The translations under genes were made by a program, and so were the position numbers. The notes under the pieces were generated by a model. The model was not told the DNA's origin. It made no database searches and was given only the letters and a program-made list of their open reading frames with translations. Below, piece after piece: positions 1-5,826 of a stretch of 6,735 nucleotides of DNA (its first letter is position 1; each line of letters begins with the position of its first letter). Origin of the DNA: an uncultured Desulfovibrionaceae bacterium (GTDB taxonomy: Bacteria; Desulfobacterota; Desulfovibrionia; Desulfovibrionales; Desulfovibrionaceae); NCBI GenBank assembly GCA_947178315.1, contig CAMWXW010000033.1, positions 1 through 6,735 of the forward strand, read 5' to 3'.

Positions 1-63
1 TATCTATACAATACAGCAAGCGATCTCTTTGAGTTATTATATTACTCACTCATTTCTTATATA

Positions 64-92
64 TTGCTTTTTTCTATCAACTACATTATAAT
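64..92 (+). promoter_or_regulatory. Sigma-70-type promoter of the 6S-like RNA
   Basis: A -35 box TTGCTT (64-69) and a perfect -10 box TATAAT (87-92) are separated by 17 bp, the ideal spacing. Transcription would start near 98-100, exactly where the closing stem of the downstream structured RNA begins. No open frame with a plausible start and ribosome binding site follows, which fits a promoter for a stable RNA. Bases 1-63 show nothing else I can support. Confidence 0.7.
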
Positions 93-97
93 GAAGT

Positions 98-271
98 GTC
101 CCCTGGGTTATACGAACACTATTAAGAGTTAATTCTATGAAAAACAGAAGAGCTTAGAACGTTATGTTGTGAGTCATGCTTACCTTGAAGTAAGAGACCT
201 AATGCATAGCCGAGAGTTATACTATATATGACGTATTAGCTCTATGCAATGTACGGTAATTTCTGGGGGAT
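98..271 (+). ncRNA. ssrS: Probable 6S RNA (regulator of RNA polymerase)
   Basis: 6S RNA binds the housekeeping RNA polymerase holoenzyme by mimicking an open promoter. The case here rests on structure and context. The strong promoter at 64-92 would start a transcript near 98. The 5' segment 99-110 (UCCCCUGGGUUA) can pair with 257-270 (UAAUUU and GGGGGA) to form a closing stem. Further pairings nest inside it: AGAGCU 149-154 with AGCUCU 238-243, 160-167 with 226-233, and an apical hairpin CUUAC 179-183 with GUAAG 190-194 near the midpoint. The unpaired 114-148 would form the large 5' side of a central bubble. The resulting rod is about 175 nt, against 184 nt in E. coli. Several pairs are G-U on this strand and would be A-C mismatches on the other, which favours the plus strand. 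In many proteobacteria ssrS lies beside zapA, as here, but usually in the same direction, whereas here it converges on zapA. Ends are approximate, and an unrelated structured RNA is possible. Confidence 0.5.
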
Positions 272-296
272 ATCTCTCTCATTCAGAAATATCCCC
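266..296 (+). terminator. Hairpin at the end of the 6S-like RNA, possible terminator or processing site
   Basis: GGGGATAT (266-273) and ATATCCCC (289-296) form an 8-bp perfect stem with a 15-nt loop that can add three inner pairs (275-277 with 285-287). No T-run follows directly on either strand; the nearest on the plus strand is at 315-320. It is therefore not a classical intrinsic terminator. It lies between the convergent ends of the RNA and zapA and may limit transcription from one or both sides. Its left arm overlaps the closing stem of the RNA. Confidence 0.3.
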
Positions 297-334
297 ATCT
301 AATATAAGCACTATATTTTTAGATAGATACCTCT

Positions 335-661
335 CTATTCATTTGGTAGCGTAATATCTTCACTATCTGTGCTTGTTGCATCTTCTTCTATTACAGTATG
401 GATACCCTCAACTTTTGTAAGCATATCTTCTAATCGGCGTTGTATTGAATTTAACTGTGCATTGGCTTGGAGTAGATCATAGGCAAGTCCTAATGATAAG
501 AAAAGAAGCATTTTTTCTTTACTTATTGCTTTTCCTTGCTGTTTTAGCTGTTCTGCACGTGTCTCTAAAAGTTCTTTTGCATTATCTAAATCTTCTGTAT
601 TTGCATCTGCCTTAAATGCAATATCAATATCGAATACTTGTAATGTATAACTTGTTGTCAT
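335..661 (-). CDS. zapA: Cell division protein ZapA
   Basis: ZapA is a small cytoplasmic protein that binds and bundles FtsZ filaments at midcell. The 108-residue product begins MTTSYTLQVFDIDIAFKAD and has the family layout: a short N-terminal globular part with beta-strands, then a long helix. The segment KMLLFLSLGLAYDLLQ matches the E. coli stretch QLVFIAALNISYELAQ in position and character. The acidic C-terminal tail is probably disordered. An ATG 21 bp further upstream (680-682) overlaps the end of the preceding gene. I prefer the ATG at 661-659 because AAGGG sits 7 nt before it and because family members begin just before this first strand. It lies 13 bp downstream of the ZapB-like gene, so the two are probably co-transcribed with glmU. 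The stop is TAG. Confidence 0.85.
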   Translation of the reverse strand: MTTSYTLQVFDIDIAFKADANTEDLDNAKELLETRAEQLKQQGKAISKEKMLLFLSLGLAYDLLQANAQLNSIQRRLEDMLTKVEGIHTVIEEDATSTDSEDITLPNE

Positions 662-674
662 ATAAGAACCCTTA

Positions 675-911
675 CTATTCATGTTCGCTACGTTCTTTTA
701 ACCGTAACAATAAACCATCTATTCTATGTAAAATTTCACTTTTTATTTGTTGTTCTTTTTGTAACTCTTCTTGTAATGCAGTATTTTCTGCTATCAATTC
801 TGCTATTTTTTCTTGATACTTATCTATTGCATCATTTTTTTCCGAATGCAATGATGCAATTTCTGCAATCAGCGATTCTACCTTACCTTCTAAGATATCC
901 ATTATTTCCAT
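675..911 (-). CDS. ZapB-like coiled-coil cell division protein
   Basis: This is a 78-residue, highly charged protein, almost entirely predicted coiled coil: heptad-like spacing of L, I and V between E, K and Q runs from about residue 5 to 72 (for example IAELIAENTALQEELQKEQQ). Cysteine, proline and aromatic residues are nearly absent. Length and character match ZapB (about 80 residues), the antiparallel coiled-coil dimer that joins the Z-ring through ZapA. Short coiled coils carry little family signal, so the name leans on the position between glmU and zapA. The start is well supported, with AAAGGAG five bases before the ATG. A second ATG three codons later lacks comparable spacing. It begins 31 bp after the glmU stop and ends 13 bp before the preferred zapA start, indicating one operon. 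Confidence 0.7.
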   Translation of the reverse strand: MEIMDILEGKVESLIAEIASLHSEKNDAIDKYQEKIAELIAENTALQEELQKEQQIKSEILHRIDGLLLRLKERSEHE

Positions 912-942
912 ATCTACTCCTTTATTTCATGCCATACATAGT

Positions 943-2298
943 TTATTTTTTTTGCCATGCTTTCTGTTCACTGCGTGAAAGAGCTAACGTATTAGCCTGT
1001 ACACTTTTTGTTATAACAGAACCAGCACCTATTGTACTATTATCTCCTATCGATATAGGTGCAATAAGAGCTGTTATACTACCTACAAAGACGTTAGAGC
1101 CTATTGTAGTACTATGTTTCACACTTCCATCATAATTACAAGTGATTGTTCCTGCTCCAATATTTGTTTTTTCACCAATAGTAGCATCTCCGATATAACT
1201 TAAATGATTTATTGCAACATTTGAACCCACTGTTGATTTCTTAATCTCTACAAAATTACCTATACGAACATTATTACCTAGTAAGACATCTGGACGCAAT
1301 CGTGCAAAAGGACCTACTCGAGAGTGACTACCAAGAGAAGCACTATCAATATGTGAGAATGAACGCACATTGACTCCAGAGTGAATTGTTGCATTATGTA
1401 TATAACAATAAGGTTCAATGACAACATCTTCACCTATCATCGTTTTGCCTGTAATTGTACATGGACCATATATTACAGTACCCGGCTCTATTTCGACTGT
1501 AGGAGAAATACTTACAGAAAGATAGTTATGAATATGAACACCTTTCATAAGCCAATAGAGACAAATTTTTTCTCGCAATATCTCTTCAGATTCAACAAGC
1601 TCTAATGGAGTATTAACTCCTAAAAGCTCTTTGTTATCTTCAAGACAAATTGCTCCTACAGAAAGTCCATTCTCCACAGCAAGAGAGATGAGTTGAGTAA
1701 TATAATACTCCCCTTTTATATTATTGTTTGTAAGATAAGGTAACAATGGAGCAATTTTTTGCATAGAAAATACATAGATACCTGTGTTAATCTCATTTAG
1801 CTCACTATAAAGAGAGGGGTCAAGATCTTTTGCTTCAATGATAGCATATACTTTTTCATTCTCACGAATTACAACACCGTAATCGCCTGTTTCTTCAACT
1901 GTAGTTGTCAAGAATGCAATATCAAGCTGTTCTTCATCAAAGTATGTGAGCAAACTATGAAGATGAGAATGGCTTAATAAAGGGACATCTCCATTGACAA
2001 CAAGAAGACGATCTACTCCCTGATGCTGTAATTGCTCCCATGCAACATAAAGAGCATGCCCTGTACCTAATTGCTCTCCTTGTTCGATAAATGTAATACC
2101 TTTTGAATGTATACTTTGTTTTACAAGCTCTGACTTATGTCCTACAAGGACAGAGGTATTATCTTGTTCACACACTGTTGCTACTGCCTCTAACACATAG
2201 AGCAACATTGGCTCACCAAGGATAGGTTGCAATACCTTAGGAACAGTAGAACACATTCGCGTTCCCTTACCAGCTGCTAATACTAATGCATGTAACAC
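943..2298 (-). CDS. glmU: Bifunctional UDP-N-acetylglucosamine pyrophosphorylase / glucosamine-1-phosphate N-acetyltransferase GlmU
   Basis: GlmU acetylates glucosamine-1-phosphate using acetyl-CoA, then transfers UMP from UTP to make UDP-GlcNAc, the precursor of peptidoglycan and lipid A. It acts in the cytoplasm, usually as a trimer. The 451-residue product compares with 456 in E. coli. The N-terminal nucleotidyltransferase domain (about 1-230) shows LAAGKGTRM (7-15), the catalytic-loop Lys21, QLGTGHA (76-82), NGDVPL (102-107), NTGIY (171-175) and GEYYIT (196-201). The C-terminal left-handed beta-helix (about 245-440) shows hexapeptide repeats, RLRP, NHLSYIGD with the presumed catalytic His365, TNIGAGT, NYDG (388-391) and the late SR motif (Arg442). 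All the expected active-site residues are present. The start is GTG at 2298, six bases after GGGGGAG, giving an N-terminus MLHALVLAAG typical of the family. A TTG 45 bp upstream would add an untypical extension. It is probably co-transcribed with the zapB-like gene and zapA. Confidence 0.95.
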   Translation of the reverse strand: MLHALVLAAGKGTRMCSTVPKVLQPILGEPMLLYVLEAVATVCEQDNTSVLVGHKSELVKQSIHSKGITFIEQGEQLGTGHALYVAWEQLQHQGVDRLLVVNGDVPLLSHSHLHSLLTYFDEEQLDIAFLTTTVEETGDYGVVIRENEKVYAIIEAKDLDPSLYSELNEINTGIYVFSMQKIAPLLPYLTNNNIKGEYYITQLISLAVENGLSVGAICLEDNKELLGVNTPLELVESEEILREKICLYWLMKGVHIHNYLSVSISPTVEIEPGTVIYGPCTITGKTMIGEDVVIEPYCYIHNATIHSGVNVRSFSHIDSASLGSHSRVGPFARLRPDVLLGNNVRIGNFVEIKKSTVGSNVAINHLSYIGDATIGEKTNIGAGTITCNYDGSVKHSTTIGSNVFVGSITALIAPISIGDNSTIGAGSVITKSVQANTLALSRSEQKAWQKK

Positions 2299-2304
2299 TA
2301 AATG

Positions 2305-2311
2305 CTCCCCC
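2305..2311 (-). promoter_or_regulatory. Ribosome binding site fixing the GTG start of glmU
   Basis: On the minus strand GGGGGAG ends six bases before GTG (2298-2296). This is a near-ideal Shine-Dalgarno and spacing. It decides the start over the upstream TTG at 2343, which has no comparable site and would add 15 residues before the conserved first beta-strand. Confidence 0.75.
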
Positions 2312-2365
2312 AAAAACCATCTCTTAAAATATTCTATCAACAATATAGTAATAGCATTTGAGATA

Positions 2366-2403
2366 TTGACATACCATGTATCTTTTTATAATGCTCTTGT
2401 CAA
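2366..2403. repeat. Inverted repeat with outward TTGACA/TGTCAA arms in the sufI-glmU junction
   Basis: TTGACA (2366-2371) and TGTCAA (2398-2403) are perfect 6-bp inverted arms 26 bp apart. Each arm is a consensus -35 box for its own strand, pointing inward. The right arm lies in the last codons of sufI. The arms could pair in the sufI-glmU transcript, but the loop is long and no T-run follows, so it is a poor terminator. Confidence 0.4.
2375..2403 (-). promoter_or_regulatory. Possible promoter for glmU inside the sufI tail
   Basis: On the minus strand a perfect -35 box TTGACA (2403-2398) is followed after 17 bp by TACATG (2380-2375), a weak -10 matching three of six consensus bases. It would start transcription near 2368 and give glmU a leader of about 70 nt. 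The 87-bp gap between sufI and glmU shows no terminator-like hairpin with a U-run, so readthrough from sufI is an alternative. Confidence 0.3.
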
Positions 2404-3963
2404 TAATAACATACCTTTATCAAAACTTTCAAGTATTTTCGAATGAATTGTTACAACAATTTCTCTACCTTCTGTTTTCGGAATAGCAACTTTAACAGTA
2501 ACTCGCTCTCCTGGCCAAATCGTTATCGTATCTTTTATGCCGAAGTCTGTTGCTATGAGTCCTTCTTGATTTAGAGCTAGTAGTCGGATATGTGATGGTG
2601 AATCCACTCTACGTACCATTTCTACATTAAAATAAGGTATATAAATACATTGAGGGATAGATTCTACTGGATTCATAAATTCCCACTCTTCTACATGACC
2701 TCCTTCTAAAAGCAACTCTCTAGGAACTGTACTCTTTGTTTCCAGTCTCCATTTTACACCCTGTTTATCAGATATATTTGTTATGATGAAGTCTCGTTTT
2801 ATCTTAGTAGAGGGAAGAGATGAGGATTTTTCTCCTGTAAGAAGGGAGAGAGAAGGGAGTTCTTCTTTATAATCCAATGAGCAATTCAGCTCCATACAAT
2901 AACAGCCTTTTTGTTCAATATCAGTATATGTATTTCGTATATATCCTTTTGTTGCTCGCATTGAAGGAAACGGATAGTTCACAAGAGAAATACGCTTTCC
3001 TTTCATTGCACGTAAGTCCAAAATAACTTCTACTCTTTCAAATGGAGCAAGAAAAAATTGTGTTGATTTCACCATTTTCTCTAAATATCCCTTCCCTGTA
3101 CTTATTATATAATGAGCTATTGGCTCCTTTTCTGTTCTAAAACCAAGGTACAGCATACGTGCATTGCTATTATTAACAATACGAAATTTATATATCCTAT
3201 TTGCTACTTCTAATTGAGGATACACTCCTCCATTCACAAGCAGTGTATTTCCTAAATATCCACCAAGTTCATCATTTCTTGAAAGCTCATATATACATTC
3301 TCCTTTTGTGTTAAGTCGTCTATCTTGCAACAAAATAGGTATATCCGTTACACCTGATTCTATCTTATACCGTGCATTGAGCATTTTTTCTATATCATCA
3401 TGAACATAGAGAAGTCCAGAAAGCCCCTGATGGTTATAAAATCCACTATTACCTTCTCGCATTGAATGGTATATGCACGTTGAAGCAGGATTTTGTACAC
3501 TACATTGCACTCTATAGGCAGAACGGTTTGCATTGGCACTATACATGTATTCTATGCTGTTCTCTTGAAATATCAATCCTGTTATATACGGTACTATTGG
3601 CTCTTTTAGAATTGTATTGGGGAAGAGAAGTCGCATCACTCCACCCCGTTTTACTTCTAAAAGAGGAGAAAAATATTGTCCTTTTTTATCCTTAGTGAAC
3701 CATGTAAATTGCGCTCCCATTGTACTTGTCATAGAAGCTAGCTCTGATACAGGCATGACGTCTATAGTGTATTGAGACGTAGCATCAATATACCCTAAAT
3801 AACCATCTACTTGAGGAAGGTTCATTGAAATAGTAAATGGTTTTTCATAAAATCCTCTGGGATACATTTCTTGAGCTTCAGAAGAAAATAGCACATCTGG
3901 GATACTTAACACAGCGCTATTAACAAGAAGAAGTTGAAGAAAGCCACGACGAGATATACTCAT
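2386..3963 (-). CDS. sufI: SufI/FtsP-like periplasmic cupredoxin-fold protein, Tat-exported
   Basis: E. coli SufI (FtsP) is a periplasmic multicopper-oxidase-fold protein without copper that supports the divisome under stress. This 525-residue protein (about 470 in E. coli) begins with a twin-arginine signal: SRRGFLQ at 4-10, a hydrophobic stretch to about 26, and a possible cleavage after SEA (28-30). Family matches include TCIYHS (162-167, SufI TLWYHA), ILLQDRRL (210-217), LGNTLLVNG (237-245), RIVNNSNARM (261-270), LAPFERVEVILD (305-316) and a late GIKDTI segment (475-480, SufI GWKDTV). The copper-site motifs of true multicopper oxidases (HWHG, paired HxH, C-terminal HCH) are absent: ITGL stands where the first would be, and TIHSK lies near the end. 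A structural role is therefore more likely than oxidase activity. GAGGA lies seven bases before the ATG start. It is the first gene of the minus-strand group, 87 bp ahead of glmU. Confidence 0.82.
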   Translation of the reverse strand: MSISRRGFLQLLLVNSAVLSIPDVLFSSEAQEMYPRGFYEKPFTISMNLPQVDGYLGYIDATSQYTIDVMPVSELASMTSTMGAQFTWFTKDKKGQYFSPLLEVKRGGVMRLLFPNTILKEPIVPYITGLIFQENSIEYMYSANANRSAYRVQCSVQNPASTCIYHSMREGNSGFYNHQGLSGLLYVHDDIEKMLNARYKIESGVTDIPILLQDRRLNTKGECIYELSRNDELGGYLGNTLLVNGGVYPQLEVANRIYKFRIVNNSNARMLYLGFRTEKEPIAHYIISTGKGYLEKMVKSTQFFLAPFERVEVILDLRAMKGKRISLVNYPFPSMRATKGYIRNTYTDIEQKGCYCMELNCSLDYKEELPSLSLLTGEKSSSLPSTKIKRDFIITNISDKQGVKWRLETKSTVPRELLLEGGHVEEWEFMNPVESIPQCIYIPYFNVEMVRRVDSPSHIRLLALNQEGLIATDFGIKDTITIWPGERVTVKVAIPKTEGREIVVTIHSKILESFDKGMLLLTRAL

Positions 3964-4026
3964 ATTTTATTCCTCATTGCCTTGAGAATTACTCAAAAAA
4001 TAAGCATACAACAGTATATGATACAA

Positions 4027-4032
4027 ATTATA
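4027..4032 (-). promoter_or_regulatory. Possible -10 element for sufI
   Basis: A perfect minus-strand TATAAT lies about 65 bp upstream of the sufI ATG. The bases 16-18 bp further upstream (GCATAT, GGCATA, TGGCAT) do not resemble a -35 box. If used, it is weak or activator-dependent. Confidence 0.3.
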
Positions 4033-4120
4033 CTCAAGACTTCAAAAAATATGCCATAAAATAACTCATCAGTCATATCCTTATTTCTCTATATTTCTTA
4101 TTAGATATCAGGAAACTATA

Positions 4121-4149
4121 TTGTTTTTCTTACCTACTTATTATATAGT
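4121..4149 (+). promoter_or_regulatory. Promoter of the pta-ackA operon
   Basis: TTGTTT (4121-4126) and TATAGT (4144-4149) are separated by exactly 17 bp. The -10 matches five of six consensus bases and the -35 three of six. Transcription would begin near 4156 and give a leader of about 25 nt before the GTG start of pta. Because the -35 box overlaps the most upstream in-frame start (TTG at 4121), a transcript from here cannot encode that longer form. Confidence 0.5.
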
Positions 4150-4168
4150 ATATATCTCTACTCTTATT

Positions 4169-4174
4169 GGGAGG
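4169..4174 (+). promoter_or_regulatory. Ribosome binding site fixing the GTG start of pta
   Basis: GGGAGG ends six bases before GTG at 4181. The next candidate start, ATG at 4199, is preceded only by a weak AAGAGA at loose spacing. The N-terminus from the GTG (MKRFYLMASDSK) aligns with the usual first strand and loop of long Pta proteins. Confidence 0.7.
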
Positions 4175-4180
4175 TTCTTT

Positions 4181-5785
4181 GTGAAGAGATTTTATTTAAT
4201 GGCAAGTGATTCCAAAGCAAACAAGGTATCTATATTGCCTTCATTGCTTTCCTTTTTATCTGATTATGGGAGAACAGTTTTAGTACGTCCTATTCTTTCG
4301 TATCTATTACACCCTATTACATTACCTGTAGAGGAAATCTCTATATATAATAAAGAAGATGCTATCAAAGAATATGAAGAAAATCCTATCGCACTCTATG
4401 CACGTATACAAGAGAACATAGAAACATATAATGAAAAATACGATATCGTACTCTGTGATGGTGTAGATATAGAAAATGAGACTCAAGCCTTTGATGAGCT
4501 CCTTTCTCTTAGCATACCAGTTACACTTGGTCTTCCTATTATTCAAGTTCAATCCGTTGCTGATACTCGATTTCCCTATGCAAAAGCTACTATTCTTGCA
4601 AGAAATGCAGAGCTACAACAAAAGAATATTTCTCCTGTAGCAACTATCGTTTGTGGATTTGATGGAAGTGAAGAAGAAGAAAAAGCATTGCTCACAGAAT
4701 GGAATAAAACATGTCAGGGAGAGCTTATTCTTCTTAAAGGAAATACGCTTACAAAAGAAACTGCAGATGCTGTATGGAATGCTATTCTATCCTATAAAGA
4801 CACAGTAATTAGTCCTTTGGGTTTTGAACTTAATGTTATTGAAAAAGCAAAGAAAAATAAAAAAACAATAGTTATACCAGAAGGTGAAGATGATAGGGTT
4901 ATTGAAGCGACAAGTATACTCAGTAAACAATCTATAGCCTCTATTATTTTACTTGGCAATCCAGAAAAGATAACAGCTCGAGCTAAAGAGTTAGGGCTCT
5001 TTTTTGAAGATGTTGTATGTATTAGTCCAGAGCATTCTGAATATTTTGAGGACTATGTTTCAACATATTATGAGCTACGTCAACATAAAGGAATAACTCA
5101 AGAACGTGCTCGTGAAGTCATGAAATCTCACCCATACTTTGCAACTATGATGGTCTATAAAGGACATGCTGATGGAATGGTAGGAGGAGCACTCCATACC
5201 ACTGCAGATACCATTCGTCCTTCACTTGAGTTTATAAAGACGAAGCCCGGTATTTCTGTTGTTTCAAGTGCCTTTATCATGAATATTAAAAACTCATTAG
5301 CAGTTTTTGCAGACTGTGCAGTGAATACTAATCCAACAGCACAACAATTATGTGATATTGCAGTCAGCTCTATTGAAACAGCACGCTCATTTGGTATAGA
5401 GCCTAAAGTTGCTATGCTTTCATATAGTACAGGGACATCTGGTTCTGGTCCGGACGTAACGCTTGTTGAAGAAGCAACAAAACTCCTTAAAGAAGCATTG
5501 CCTAGCACTCCTATTGATGGTCCTATACAATTTGATGCTGCTGTAGATACAACTGTTGCAAAGCTCAAATTACCTCATAGTGCTGTTGCTGGGGAAGCAA
5601 ATGTATTTATTTTCCCTAACTTAAGTGCAAGTAATATAGGGTATAAAGCAGTACAACGATGTGCTAATGCTAGTGCGTATGGTCCTTTCTTACAGGGATT
5701 AAATAAGCCCGTTAACGATTTATCACGTGGGTGTTCTGTTAATGATATTGTTATTACAGTTGCTATTACAGCACTCTGTATATAA
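4181..5785 (+). CDS. pta: Phosphate acetyltransferase (compact form)
   Basis: Pta interconverts acetyl-CoA plus phosphate and acetyl phosphate plus CoA, feeding acetate kinase. The C-terminal catalytic domain (about 213-534) is well conserved: IVIPEGEDDR (230-239), HTTADTIRP (339-347), SYSTGTSGSGPDV (414-426), DGPIQFDAA (446-454), VFIFPN (475-480) and KPVNDLSRG (509-517). Ser515, Arg516 and Asp522 match in spacing the active-site Ser, Arg and Asp described for Methanosarcina Pta. The N-terminal 210 residues resemble the BioD-like region of long bacterial Pta proteins, but the loop after the first strand reads SDSKANKVS and lacks the glycines of a Walker A motif. At 534 residues, against about 700-714 in long forms, it goes from this region straight into the linker (ISPLGFELNVIEKAKK) preceding the catalytic domain, so the middle DRTGG region is missing. 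The frame is intact and the domain boundary clean, so it is likely functional. The start is GTG. It lies 41 bp upstream of ackA. Confidence 0.93.
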   Translation: MKRFYLMASDSKANKVSILPSLLSFLSDYGRTVLVRPILSYLLHPITLPVEEISIYNKEDAIKEYEENPIALYARIQENIETYNEKYDIVLCDGVDIENETQAFDELLSLSIPVTLGLPIIQVQSVADTRFPYAKATILARNAELQQKNISPVATIVCGFDGSEEEEKALLTEWNKTCQGELILLKGNTLTKETADAVWNAILSYKDTVISPLGFELNVIEKAKKNKKTIVIPEGEDDRVIEATSILSKQSIASIILLGNPEKITARAKELGLFFEDVVCISPEHSEYFEDYVSTYYELRQHKGITQERAREVMKSHPYFATMMVYKGHADGMVGGALHTTADTIRPSLEFIKTKPGISVVSSAFIMNIKNSLAVFADCAVNTNPTAQQLCDIAVSSIETARSFGIEPKVAMLSYSTGTSGSGPDVTLVEEATKLLKEALPSTPIDGPIQFDAAVDTTVAKLKLPHSAVAGEANVFIFPNLSASNIGYKAVQRCANASAYGPFLQGLNKPVNDLSRGCSVNDIVITVAITALCI

Positions 5786-5826
5786 TGCTTAGATGACTTT
5801 TTTATTTTTATAAATGGAGATATACT

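Larger units (their letters stand above)
3964..4180. promoter_or_regulatory. Divergent intergenic region between sufI and pta
   Basis: These 217 very AT-rich bases must hold the start signals for both directions. For pta there is a clear promoter at 4121-4149 and a ribosome binding site at 4169-4174. For sufI the minus strand carries a perfect TATAAT (4032-4027) without a convincing -35 box. A small inverted repeat, TTGAG (3982-3986) and CTCAA (3992-3996), lies in the presumed sufI leader just upstream of its GAGGA (3975-3971). No protein gene is apparent here. Confidence 0.6.

Noticed and set aside
1..132. Open plus-strand frame from the window edge to a TAA at 130-132
   Set aside because: It runs through the promoter and into the structured RNA, with a composition like random AT-rich translation and no recognisable motif.
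98..294. 6S-like RNA read on the minus strand, co-directional with zapA
   Set aside because: This is the usual orientation in other proteobacteria, but the minus strand offers only TATATT (306-301) without a -35 box, and the plus-strand G-U pairs would become A-C mismatches. I kept the plus strand with moderate confidence.
776..1135. Plus-strand open frame overlapping the zapB-like gene and glmU
   Set aside because: It lies antisense to well-supported genes, has no ribosome binding site and gives a low-complexity hydrophobic translation typical of a shadow frame.
2366..2403. Terminator between sufI and glmU
   Set aside because: The TTGACA/TGTCAA arms are short, 26 bp apart and AT-rich, and are not followed by a U-run on either strand.
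5155..5568. Minus-strand open frame of 137 codons inside pta
   Set aside because: It is fully antisense to the conserved Pta catalytic domain, so its openness is explained by the codon usage of pta.
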